This document shows, one piece after another, positions 23,613-35,127 of a stretch of DNA of 64,000 nt. The notes beneath the pieces were generated by a model, which worked only from the letters and a program-made list of their open reading frames with translations, had not been told where the DNA came from and did no database searches. The position numbers and the translations under genes are program-made. Every line of letters begins with the position of its first letter. The stretch's first letter is position 1. Location of the stretch: assembly GCF_901933205.1 (NCBI RefSeq), contig NC_044581.1, positions 14,101,501 to 14,165,500 on the forward strand. Reading direction: 5' to 3'. Source of the stretch: Camarhynchus parvulus. Lineage: Eukaryota; Chordata; Aves; Passeriformes; Thraupidae.

Positions 23613-24971
23613 CTCAGCCTGGCTTCACTGTGCCATGGGTCCAGGCTGGCCTCCCTAAGCCCTGCCTTGAAAACAGTCTAAATACTGTGTAGTTCTCAGG
23701 CTAACCCCCAGATTTTCAAGTTTTACTGTAGTTTCCTGCTGTTTGTTTTAGTCAATAAAGGTGAGCAGTATTATGACACTCCACAGGCATATCTTTTCAG
23801 CATGTAGAATCTCTCCCTATAATGGCATACATGAAAATACATTTCTTTGGCAGGCAATGAAAATCATGGTTAAAAAGAGTGCTTCAGAACACCTACTGAA
23901 CAATCAGAACTCTCCCTTAGACTGCTCTTTTTAACAGAGCTGTAATTTTACAGTCTATGATATTAAAATGGAGTTTGGAAACTATAGTATTTCTATGTGG
24001 AATGTCAGAATGGTAAAAGAAAAATGCTATGCTGAGAACCAAGAATTATCTCAGCTTTCTCAGTTTGGATCCAACTAAATCTATCAAGATAAGTGACAGG
24101 TGATTTATACTAACAAGGAATTGTCTGAGAGGAAAAGAGAACTGAAAGAGAATTGAATTGAGATAGACATGAGTGAGGAGAACAAGACACTTGAATGTCT
24201 CAGATGTGTCTAAGCATGTCATTGTATAGACAAGAGCTAAGGGAGCAAAAAGAAATCACTGATCAAGCGCAGAGGCAACTACCAAACAGAAGCCAGGGGG
24301 AAAAACTCTCTGGAGAAACTAATTTAAGTATTCTGGACAAAACTAGATAATGAAGAATGTACCTTAACACCAATTTATTCCACTGACAGCCTTAAAATGT
24401 CACCTGTGTATTTACTAAAAGCATTTCTCATCATACTTTTAAATCACAGCTAATGAAACTGCAGCTGGTGCAAGAGGAGCATGGCTTGCAGATAGGCTGA
24501 AGCTGCCTGTGGGGCCCTGAAACACTGAGCTCAAACTGGCATCTCCCTTCCCAAGTTTCTTGGGAAGAAGAACTATGTGAACTGTGTGAAATACACCCCC
24601 TGTTCATTTTTTGGAGTGGCAGTGCTTGTAGTGTGCATGGTCTGCAGCACAGAGACCCTTTCTGAGGGAAAAGGCCAACATTGTCATAGGTTTGATTTTT
24701 AACTCGTGCTCTTGCAAAAGGAGGATTTGTTCCATGAATCTAAGAGAGATGATGGCTCAGGTGACAATGAAGCAGGAGCAGCTTTTGAGGCCTGGCCTGA
24801 TGCTCAGGGGGTGCTGCAGGAGAAGCAGAGGGGAGCCCAGGGAGGCAGGATGGAGCTGCTGCTCAGCCCTGGGGAACATCATGGGCTGAGGGGACAGCCG
24901 GGCAGGGACAAGGCCACCAGGCCACCTGGCCACTGCCCCCAGAACAGAGAGGGGACAAAGGGACAGGGGAG
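23613..24971. other. non-coding single-copy DNA
   Basis: No gene supported. The end (24740-24970) is GC-richer, with two overlapping plus frames (65 and 92 codons) and no recognisable domain. CpG remains rare. Confidence 0.6.
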
Positions 24972-25018
24972 TGACCTTGGGTGAGCTCAGGGCTCTCAGA
25001 TGAAGTCACCCAAGGTCA
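24972..25018. promoter_or_regulatory. inverted pair of nuclear-receptor-like half sites
   Basis: TGACCTTGGGTGA (24972-24984) is matched exactly by TCACCCAAGGTCA (25006-25018) across a 21-nt spacer. Each arm contains CCAAGGTCA or its complement. That resembles the extended half site (TCAAGGTCA) bound by ERR and SF-1/LRH-1 type orphan nuclear receptors, with one mismatch at the first base. The perfect inverted repeat is seen directly; receptor binding is inference. It could equally form a 13-bp hairpin in RNA. Confidence 0.35.
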
Positions 25019-25359
25019 GGGGCCTTAGGCATGGGCTTGGTAACCTGAAATGCACCGGCAAGGGGGATTTAACAATGAGATTTGCTTAGTGTTTCAACAC
25101 TTCCATTTTATGAAAGGCAATGAATATTCTGCTTGTTGAGAGGTTAAATATAAAAGCTTGTCTCTGGTGCAGCTGCCATTATTCTGTTGCAGTATACCTT
25201 TCTCTTTTTTGAAGTGAAAAATTCATTACTTCAGACCAACTGTTCCTTTTTTTCCTTCTTGAACATTTTTAAAGTAATCTTTGAAATTCTAGAATAAAAA
25301 GCTGGGAAGAAGTGTCAGAGCTGAACAGATCCAGCTCCTACACTGTGGTTCCAGCTCGC

Positions 25360-26035
25360 ATAATTAGATCTTCTAAACTTAATTAAATCTTCTTTTAGTG
25401 CTGTTCAGACCTGTCTTCAGCTTTCCATTTGGTTATATAATAAACCTGTATCATTGTTTAATTACATCAACTGTGTTGGTTGGCTGAGCTGAAATCAGGT
25501 TGCTTACTTGAACACACAGCATTTGAAAGAGAGGGAGAGAGCATTTATTCTCATTTTCTTCCCTGCATGCTTCACTGTGTGTAGTGTTCACCTGTGCCTG
25601 TCTGTTCATTGTTTCTAAGTAATTATTGCAATTTAAGAGCCATTTAATTATAACTTGTTATATTTATTTTATTAATAAGTCAAAAGAGTATATATTTCTC
25701 CAGTCAGTACAATGAATTCTTTTTATGATAACAAGGGAAGTTCTCTTTTCAGTAATGATGGCTACATTCTGGTAATTTATGTAGCCTAATTGGAATATTT
25801 CTTGTCGCAGTCTTTAAAAATAAGTTTTTGGGTGCATTGCCAGTGCATTCTAATGCCAGTTGCTCATACAATTTGTCTTATTGATGCCACTCTGCTGTGC
25901 CTCTATGAGTATTAAAAATTCTGACTGTCATTGTATAGATGCTGTTAAATGCTAAAACCATCTGGGAATGTCTCAATCAATTAGTCTCGTGCAAACATTA
26001 GATGCAGAACAATAGCAGTGAATTCCATCTTCAGC
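25360..26035. promoter_or_regulatory. candidate conserved non-coding element
   Basis: A stretch without visible repeats, rich in homeodomain-type cores (ATAATTAGA, TTTAATTACATCAA, GTAATTATTGCAATTTAAG, CATTTAATTATAAC) and with a SOX-like AACAATAG near 26009. Long even-complexity, AT-rich stretches with such motifs are typical of developmental enhancers deep in vertebrate introns or gene deserts. This is pattern-based inference only; conservation cannot be judged from one sequence. Confidence 0.2.
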
Positions 26036-29000
26036 TTATGCTGTACCTACCAATGCTTTAGTCCTTATGGAAACTTTCTGAATTTTTAAAAAAGTTTAAG
26101 GTGATTATAAGGAAAGCTGACAGGTTTAGGTCTAGAAGTTGGTGCGAGTATCTACTTAACATTCATACTTAGGAAGTCTGTCTAAGAAATAGCAGTGTTA
26201 TGTAATTTGTAGCCTTCTGCGTTGCTTACTGTATCAAGGGTATGTTTTGCAAGTTGAAAAGGAAGGAGAAATCCATTTACTGCCTGGGTGGTTCCATTTT
26301 GTGTTTACATGTAGTTTACAGGGAAGGAAATGCATTTTTCTTCCCTCTGGAAGAGCTGACTCTCATATCCATTTGCAGGCTGTATGTTATCTGCTGGAGC
26401 TGGGAGACAGTAAATACTGCCTATAAAGTGTAGTTTCTATACTGAACTACAATAAATACTCAGATTCTGATATTTCCAAGGATTCCAATGCTGAGCAGCT
26501 TAACTGGAGCACAGCAAGGAGCAGCTTGCTTCACACTCAGTTTCCCAACAGATTGTTTTCTTTTGAGGCTCACAATTTATCAGGGTGAGCATCTCCCTAA
26601 TTCTCCCCCAGAGGGCTGCTGGTGCCTGGGCAGAGAAGCAGCTGCACTCAGGGCAGGGCAGCTCAGGGGCACAGGACAGCAGGAGAGGGCTGGGCATCCT
26701 TGCCCTGCTGCTCCCACCCCTACCATGAACAAAAGGGTCCTGCATGGGCACAGCTGAGCCACATTTGGGCTCACCTGGTCATTCCTGATGAACATTTCTG
26801 GGGCTTGCTTTGTTCATTTTTGAGGGATCTCACTGAAAGCATCTCTTTGCTCCATGCATTCTGTAATCCCTGATGACTTTTGTCCAGTTTTCCTTCAGAC
26901 ACTGAGACCATAAATGTCCCTTTATGGGCAGCAGGTCTTTTCCCCAGAACACTGCTGAGGAGCCCCTAGGGTGAGAGGCTGGGGCTCCTCTTTGTGGAGG
27001 CAGTGATGGAGGAGCTGTGCTGCCAGGACATAAGGGATGTGCCAGCACCAAGCCTGAAATGCCCCTCAAAAATAGCAGCATCTGCTGGAGTCATCAAGAT
27101 TTGTTTTTCTTAAATGTGGAATGCTGCTTGCCGTGACTGCATCTCTGTTTCATTGACTGCGGCCCCTGTTTCAGGGGCTCCAAAGCAACTTACCTGTGTT
27201 TGACCTGCCTCTGCCACTGTCTGTGACAAAAGTAGAGAATGTAGTTGGAAATTATAGACCCAAATAATCTGTAGAGATCAAAAGAGAAGCTCCCATACTA
27301 CTGCATATTGTTGCAATCAAAACTTTGAATCACAGTGATTGTAAGAGAATTTGAATCAGCTTGTAACTTTACTTTCTAGTCTTATTTAATATTGTCTGCT
27401 GGAGAAAATACAGGGAAGCTCTGATAACACACACACATGTACATGTAGCTTGAGCAAAGATCAAGGTAACTGCTGAGTATTTGGCTGGCAATTATTCAAG
27501 CCTTAGGGGACACCATTTTCTTGAAAATACACACAAGGGAGAAATGAAAAAAAACATAATAAATTATTAATTTTAAGGAAATTAATATACTATCTGCAAA
27601 AAATAATCACTCTGAAATGCAAATATGGCTAGAATAGTTTAGCTGGTTAGATATGTTATCATTAAAACTATTTATGGAAGTGTATGTTGTCATAAAAGTT
27701 AGCTTTGGATACACAGCTGCTTCTGCTTTAATTCTACATGAATTAGGTAAATACAAGTTGTGTTGTTTCCCACAAACATTTTAGGCTCTAATTTTATTTT
27801 TATTTTGACCTGAATGCTTTTTCTGTTTATATTTGTAATTCTCCGAGGTAAAACTAGTGTTTCATCTGCTATACAAATATTTGCTCATTGCTGAGAAGGA
27901 AACCTTTAAATATTTAACAAAATCATGTTATGCTTGCAGAAACAGAACAGAAAAAGTTTTGTTAATCAAAATGCTGGATAATGTGTTTTTAAGGAATGTG
28001 TGATGAATTATAACTTTTTCTCACATGTATGTGCTTTGAGTGCAATGGTCCTTTGGACCTCGTTTATGCTGCAGACTATAGGTAAATCTAGTTACTTTAT
28101 TATTTTAATTTTCCCCTTTCTCAGCTACTTCTCTGTGTTGAACATGCTTGCCATTGAGAACTTGCATTTCAAAACCATCCAGGCAATTATCTTTGACAAA
28201 TTTTAAACCACAAATACTTACTTAGAAAAAGTTAAGGGTGTTTCTAATCATTGGAATTGATTGCAGTAATAATCTTGTTCTGTGGGAGATGCCAGTGGGT
28301 GTCCCAGGGTGGCTCCAGTCATTTCTGGAGGAACCCTGTGCCACTGGAAATAGGTGCAGCCTTCAAATGTGCCACCTCGTGATCCTTGCCTCAACAGAGA
28401 CAGCAGCAAGACCTTTTTCAGATAAATTACATATTTTGAAACCTGAGGGTAACCTTTTTTGCATTGTTGGTAGATAAAGAAGATTCTGTTGGGTGGTAGT
28501 TTTATAGATTGTTGTCATCTGTGTAAGAAACTAGCTGATGATAATTAATTAGATCAGTATTCTTTGGGAAAAGAGTACTCACTCATCTTCATTTGTTTGA
28601 AGTCTGGCTATTAGAACAGGAGAACTAGTAAAAGGTGTTTTGCGTCATGGGCTTTTCAGTTTCAGATATATCAAAGTAAAAATGCAAATGCCACAAAACT
28701 GAAGCCAGAAAAGGGAAGTTTTTCACAGCAGTGCTCTCAGAACTTGATCTTCTGGCAGTTCACCTGGGGATCTGTGAAACTCCTTGGCACAGGACTTGTT
28801 GGGGGGCTCTGGGTGGTTGCTGTATCATTTGTTACCATGGAGATCACAGCCGCATAAAGGGCTCCTAGAGCACCTGAAGTTCTTATGGAATTGGGTGGAT
28901 TGACCATCAGTCTGACTGAAAGCAAAAGAAATATTTCTTTTATTGCATAAGAAAGATTCCATATGTTTATAAACCTCCAACTTAGTACAAGGAGCCTGTT

Positions 29001-30459
29001 GAGTAATTTCTGTGTTAAAATTGTGTGCTCTGAGATTGTGATGCTTATCCAAGCCACTGTTTCTCCAGCTGTGGGGTGTCCCCCTTCTTGAAGACCACAG
29101 AATAATGCCAAAGGAACTGGGAAAGGGCAGAAAAAGCTTTAAAGTGTTCAAAATATTCTACCAACTATCTCAGAGTTTGCAGGCAAATGGAAACAGAGCC
29201 AAAAGGGAGGTTGTATTTTCAGTAGGTCTGAGAAATACTGATGGCAGGAATTCTCAAGCAGCTCCTTTCCTCTTTATATTCAGATTGTTAAACAAGGATA
29301 TTTGAACTTCTTTCTGTGCATGGAAAAACACAGAGGGAATCTGATGGGTATTTCTATTTTAATTTGAAAGACTACAGTATATCAGGGGAACATGTGGGAA
29401 AGAAATATTATGAAAGTGTGTAATCTATTTTAAGCTAACCTACTGTAGTGAGTGAAAATGAGTGGAAAAATAATGGTGGCAGTCTCTGAATCACTTTAAC
29501 ACCAACACTGAGTCACATGTTTTGAAATTGAATATTCTGCCTCATCCACATTCTGCCTCCTTCCTTGTCTGGAGCTGTTGTGAATGTCTGGGTTTGCACC
29601 TATGATGCAGGTGATGGTACTGCCACTTTTACCTTTCAGTAATGTTCCCTTTCAAGCTGTGGTTCTGTGTTGATCCTTTGCCAAAATTCCTTCCTTTGGT
29701 ATAATTAATGCAGGAGATGCCAAATACTTGCCATTTTGCCTGGGTTTCATTCACCTGGCTTTATTCCATTTTGTTCTTGCATGTAAATCATTCTGGGAAT
29801 TATTGGGGGTGCAGGGGAAAACTGATGTTAATGAAATGCAAAATTTAGTCTTCCTTGGCTTTGTTTTGAATTACTGTTTTTTAATTTTAATTACATTTGC
29901 AGCAGACTTCCAGTTAAAATGAATACTCAGAATTCTCTCTTATTTTGTGACAAGCTCAGTAATTACTTCTCTGGATTTGTACTTTGGAAAGTTCTGTGTT
30001 TGGGTTTCTTTCTCTCACTGCCTCCTTCCCAGGTTTCTGGAGCTCCTGGCTCCATCAGGGATAAATTTCTACCTACAATGTGTTTGTGTCACTTCAGGCT
30101 CATTCATTGTCTTTTGTATTGGGAATAAGGGACACAAAGAGTGAACTTCTTCTGGTGTCTGAGAAGACAGAAATCTGCACTTTAGTACAGTTAGCCTTTA
30201 AAAAAATGTGGGGGTGGAGGGGCAGGAGAGAGGGATTACTCTGGAAAGCCTCACAGATTATACATCTGCCCCTGTAATTCAAACTGGGACTTAACACAAA
30301 ACTGGTGAAGTTGATTGAGTAACTTAATAGTGGCAGAATAATCTCCCTTTTTCAGTGAAATGTGCCTTGGAAACCCTCCCTCACTAACCACCCCCTCCTC
30401 TTCAAATGTTTGAATGCTGCTTGCTCTACTTGCCAAATATAAAATTAAACACCTGCATG
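26036..30459. other. non-coding single-copy DNA
   Basis: No gene, RNA or recognised repeat. A GC-richer patch at 26490-26760 and 26930-27080 gives opposing open frames of 60-90 codons without domains. Confidence 0.6.
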
Positions 30460-30720
30460 GTTGTTATGCACAGCTGTATCCATCTGCTGAGCATGCCACT
30501 TGCCATTTGCTTTGATTAAGAGCAGGTTAAGAGACTTTAATTAAATGAAGTCCATAATCCAGTGAAGCATCCACCTCTGCAGCCTCTTGCCTTGATTATA
30601 TGTTTCTCTGCTTTTCTCCTTGAAAAAAGACGAGCTATTGACTCCAGAAGGGATACAATTTCATGATAACAATAGATAATGATTTTTCAGTTTAAATATA
30701 GAGCACACTGAGGCTGAAAC
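30460..30720. promoter_or_regulatory. candidate conserved non-coding element
   Basis: A repeat-free block with E-boxes (CAGCTG and CATCTG near 30471-30488), a GACTTTAATTAAATGAAG homeodomain-type core near 30533-30550, and GATAACAATAGATAATGA near 30664. The dense mix of motifs suggests an enhancer, but this is inference without alignment. Confidence 0.2.
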
Positions 30721-30882
30721 CTTACCTGGGATTCTGTGGAGCCCTGGTTCTTTCTGGAAGGTGTGGGATGGGGTGACAAACTTCTTAGGAGAGGCAGAGA
30801 GGCTGTTTGCTGGTTCTGCTGCCATCATGTAGCACAGTCATATTGTACTGGCCCTAAAAATACAAGAGAATAGAGATGCCTA

Positions 30883-31034
30883 AGGTGAAACCAAGCCCTC
30901 ACTCTTTTTGTGTTGTTCAGCATGGACACATGAACCCATCTGTTCTTTGTATTAGCTAGCAGTTATCCCAAGGCATAAACGAATAGGGAGAAAAAACCCT
31001 CCTCATTTCTTTTGGTTATGAAATAAGACTTTTT
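30883..31034 (+). repeat. left arm of a ~150-bp inverted duplication
   Basis: This segment recurs in reverse complement at 32719-32866. Long exact runs are shared, for example AGGTGAAACCAAGCCCTCAC, TTGTGTTGTTCAGCATGGAC and CTCATTTCTTTTGGTTATGA. Roughly nine in ten bases match; the arms differ by about ten substitutions, a one-base indel near 30907 and a roughly five-base indel near 30955. The outer edge is sharp. The inner edge fades into T-rich sequence. I do not recognise the family. Confidence 0.9.
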
Positions 31035-31100
31035 GTTTCTTTTTTTGTTTTGGTTTTTGGTTTTTGTTTGGGTTTTTTGGCTGGTTGGATTTTGTTTTTT
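31030..31100. repeat. T/G low-complexity tract
   Basis: Irregular TTTTG, TTTTGG and TTTTTG units such as TTTTGGTTTTTGGTTTTTG. It lies immediately inside the left arm of the inverted duplication and may have helped the rearrangement (inference). Confidence 0.85.
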
Positions 31101-32718
31101 ACTTTTCCTGAAATTTTGTTATCTCTGAGTAGAATAGGGAATATGATAGGAATTATTCCATGGAAAAGCATGTAAACCAGGAAAATATTTCCTAGAACTC
31201 GGTCATAATGGGCACATTTCCCTGTGGTTGCATAACAGTATTGCAGAGTTGCAGCTCTAAATGGCTCTTGAGGGCACTGAGGAGAATGACCCCAGTCCCA
31301 CCCCAAATAAACATTAGAGCACCCAATCAGAACATGCTCCTCTCTCACAAACTCTCTTCCTTCTAATTGCTGTGACTCTGCAGATTTGCATCTTAATGAG
31401 AATTACCCTATGTTGAAGCCAACAGTGATGAAATGCGTGCAATAATTGCTGTGTACATTTCATACAGATATTCTGGTGTGCAGCGCCTTTAGCCTGACAG
31501 CAGCCATGGTCTGCAGTTTGCAGTAAAAGGAGCAATCAATGGTGCACTTAAACAAAGACAAAACTTACCTTATGTGTGCATGTGGTTATGAAATCAGAGT
31601 GAGATATGAGGGCATATACTCTAGCTAGGTGGTAGCAGCCTGAATTTTACAAATATAAAGAGAATGACAAATTAGTGTCAACGATCTTCAAATGATTTTG
31701 TTTGATTCTTGGTGGTCATTTTTCTTGAAGGGAAGCCCAGAGGACCTCTCTGGAGTGAAACTGTGGAACTTATAAGCAACTATTGCTACACACTTCTGTT
31801 ATTCAAAAAAAATGTAAAATAAATTATTCTGGATTGCACCAGAAAATTGCTGAAAAGTAGTCATGGGTGAAATGAAGCTTCAGTTGTTGTTTTGCTTATT
31901 TGGGAAATATTAGAGAACATCTGTAGCTAGAAGGTATGTCCAGAGTAATTTTCTGGCTTTTTCAGTGCTGTTCATCCCATTTCTAAAGGCAATAAAGTGG
32001 AATAAAGAACTTCAGAAGGGCATTTAAACAGAACAGGGCTGAACCTGTGCATTGAGACTGTGCTTGGAAAAAAAGGTACCACATATAAATAGAAAAAACC
32101 TTACCAGGATTAGAGAGAAAGATAGACTTGCTTTTCAGTGGAATGGCATTCAGGTTTTGAATTAATGTCATGTTAAGAGAATATGGAACTTTAGATCTGA
32201 AAGACATTTCTTTTTACCTCTTTGTCTTATGAAATTTACTTTCTAATTTAGCTTGAGTGTTTTCTGAGCCTTTTTGCATCCTTTCCTCACATTTTCATAT
32301 ACAGGCCTAGCAGACATAAGTGAAAGAAGGAAAGAGCAGTTTCAAAAGGATCCTCCTCTAGAACACAGGCAATTTATTGAGACCTCTAGCATTTTTATAT
32401 CTATTAAAATTTTATCTAACCACATCTTCTGCAGAAGTTTGGGACTGATTTTGGGTGTATGAGAGATTGCTTTGTTCAAATCCTGCAATGAGCAGTATAA
32501 AGAATGTCAGAATTTTTTTATAAGCATTATCTATGGAGGTTGTAAATGAGCCTTTCTTAGGTAAGTCTTGATATCTTCCTAGAGTTTAAAACTGCAGTAG
32601 AGCTGTAATAAATGCTGTCTTTCTGACCTTCTCGGTTTGTTGAAATAGTGCTTTACTGAATGCATAATTTTTAACATTGATTGACATTTAGGAATGTCAA
32701 TAAAAAAATTTTAAAAAT
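31101..32718. other. spacer between inverted arms, no gene seen
   Basis: About 1.6 kb of AT-rich DNA. If the arms were terminal repeats of a DNA transposon, a transposase should lie here, but open frames do not exceed about 75 codons and none resembles a transposase. A donor-like GTAAGT follows TTCTTAG at 32560, without a convincing acceptor partner. The segment is therefore either a non-autonomous element body or ordinary DNA enclosed by two copies. Confidence 0.6.
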
Positions 32719-32866
32719 AAAAATCTTATTTCATAACCAAAAGAAATGAGGAAGGGTTTTCCTCACTATTCATTTATGCCTTGGGATCCCTGCTAAGGCA
32801 AAGAACAGATGGGTTCATGTGTCCATGCTGAACAACACAAAAAGGAGTGAGGGCTTGGTTTCACCT
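32719..32866 (-). repeat. right arm of the ~150-bp inverted duplication
   Basis: Reverse complement of 30883-31034, about 1.7 kb away. The outer end (CTCATTCCTTTTTGTG-side, closing in TTTCACCT at 32866) stops at the same base as the left arm. Flanking sequences (TCAAGTATC on the right, GAGATGCCTA on the left) show no obvious target-site duplication. The inner flank is A-rich (AAAAAAATTTTAAAAATAAA), the counterpart of the T-rich flank of the left arm. Confidence 0.9.
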
Positions 32867-35041
32867 CAAGTATCTTTTTTCTTATAAACACAGGGAATAC
32901 GTGAGTATTCCCAGATCTCATTCTGACCAGAAGTTTTATCTTGGACATGAAAATATTTCTATGCAAGATGACCCAGACTTATGTGGTTTCAATAATCTGC
33001 CTTTTCCAGCGAAAGGAAGGATTTTGCCACAATCTTCCATGCTGGTGTTGGTAATGATTTGTGTTTGAGAGGAGCCAGAGGAGCTGGGCATGTTCCCACT
33101 GCTGAGCAGCAAATTCAGAGCCACATTCTGTGTTCAGCAGGAGCCCCACTGGGTACACTCCCAGTACCTGGCAGAGGGTTGGTTTCTGGTGCAGCAGGAA
33201 AACTCTCTGTGTGATTCCCTGGCTGGAAATATGCAACAAGGGTCCAGAATCCTGTGGGAGCATTTCAGGCTGCTGTCTGCCAGGTTCTGGGTCACCTTCC
33301 TGAAAGGAAAAGCTGATAAGTGGTAACTCCATCCCCAGCCTGAGACACTGCTCACACCTCTCAGATCTGCCTCAAGGCAGATGTGGATGGGCATGGTCAT
33401 TGTTAGCACTTGGTGCACACTTCAGCTTTCTCAGTAATATGGAAAAAACTGCCACTGCAAATGGCAACAACTATCAACAAAACCATTTATAAAAAAATGA
33501 TACCAGGATATCAATCAAGTTGACAAGTTTTACAAAACTGACCTTTGTAAGCCAGAGAGAAGTGGATGAAAGTCACTTTGCATTCTGAATAATCCCCATA
33601 AAGAGCAGTGCAGGTACTGCAGGCACTTTAACAGTGTGGGCACAAATGATCTGTGGTGAGATTTAGATGATAACAAGAAAAGTCTGTCTGTTCTCTCTAT
33701 CTGGCCCTAAAGCTCTATAGACTGATCTCAGAACTGAGGTTTAAAAGGAATCTGTAACCTTAGCACCTAATAATGTTGTGATGGTTGAATGTGTTCTTTG
33801 AAATCACATTGGAAGTTTATAGCAGTCTATAGGGATTTCATATTTATTTAGCATCAAAGATGATCAAAATAGAATTATAGGAAAAACCCAAAGGTTATGA
33901 GTGAGCCAGAGCCTGGATTTGCTGCTTTATCTTACTCCTATCCAGTAGCAAAATCCTGCCTTGGAGTTTTGCTGGTTTAAATGCTTTCAAAAACAGCATT
34001 AATGATCCAGATTAGGGAGGAAAGCAGTCTGGAATTTATCATAAGGTGCCAATAGGACCCTGCCTAGCTAGGACCAGCAAGAGCAAGTTAATTAGACTGT
34101 GCCCGAGGCTGGGACAGCTGATGGTGTGAAGCTGCAGGCTGGAGCTGGGAGTTTCTGCAATTCATCATCAGTTAACACAGCTGTACTGAGCTGCAGAGAG
34201 CATCCAGAGCTGGGCTTGGCTGGCTGGGGCTGGCTTGAACCTGGAGGGAGCGGTTCAGTGAAGACAAGCTCCAGAAGGAGAATGCTCAGTGTTTAGCCCA
34301 GCCCTTGTATCTCCTATACTGTTTCCCAACTGATCCTTTCTACTTTAAATCAGCTTTATTTCAACTGATAATCTAGTGTCCAAAAATAACCCATTTACCT
34401 GGTTCTCTGCATCTCACTGTGGTTTGCCAAAATTATTTTGAAATTTGATTTTTTTCTGACAAGTCTACTGATAGAAAAAGCAAGCAGACTCAACAGCATG
34501 TATGTCCTCTAGCAAAACAAAAGTGCACATCTTCAGTATAGGAGGGGAAAAGAAGACAAGGGGAATGTGGGGCAGCAATTTGACAGAAACTGTTGTTCCA
34601 AGTACTTTTTGCCTTGGTGTGTGGTTCAGTGAATCATCTGATGCTCTCTAACCCATCTTCTGCTTGATTCTGAGACCTGCAGGTCCATAATTATCTGATA
34701 TGTACCTCTGGCTTGCTGTGAGCAGTCTTAATTCTGTTTAACGTGTTAGCTGTCTCTGATAATAAGTTATTATACAGGCCACCAAAGAACTGACATCTCT
34801 TGTAAATGGACACAGCAGGAATGCAGCAAACACCATCAGTGGTGTCCTGGGGGGAGAGGAGCACAAAATTCAGTGATTTATTTCTCTGTCACACTTTCAC
34901 TGCATTCATTCTTTAAGGCTTTTGTCATTGCTGCTCCATTTGGGGAGATGTAGTCCCACCAACTCCAGGCCAAACTGATGATGTTTCACTTGTATCCATT
35001 GTAATTATATCTGTGGAGATTTGTCTTTTCCTTATGGGAAC
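32867..35041. other. non-coding single-copy DNA
   Basis: No gene or repeat family recognised. Overlapping open frames at 32936-33418 on both strands lack domains. Confidence 0.6.
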
Positions 35042-35127
35042 TTTTTTGTTTGTTTGTTGTTTTTTGGTGGTTTTGTTGTTGTTTGTTGGGTTTGTTTGTT
35101 TGTTTGTTTTGGGGTTGTTTTGTTTTG
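35042..35127. repeat. T/G low-complexity tract with (TTTG)n core
   Basis: Irregular TTTG, TTG and TTTGG units with a regular (TTTG)4-5 core near 35091-35110. It is the strand mirror of the A/C tract at 21051. Confidence 0.9.

Noticed and set aside
28530..28610. TGATGA box suggesting a C/D snoRNA
   Set aside because: No matching D box (CTGA) at suitable distance and no closing terminal stem.
33010..33050. Short exon-like segment after CTTTTCCAG and before GTAATG
   Set aside because: The donor is weak, the segment is only 41 nt and no neighbouring exon supports it.
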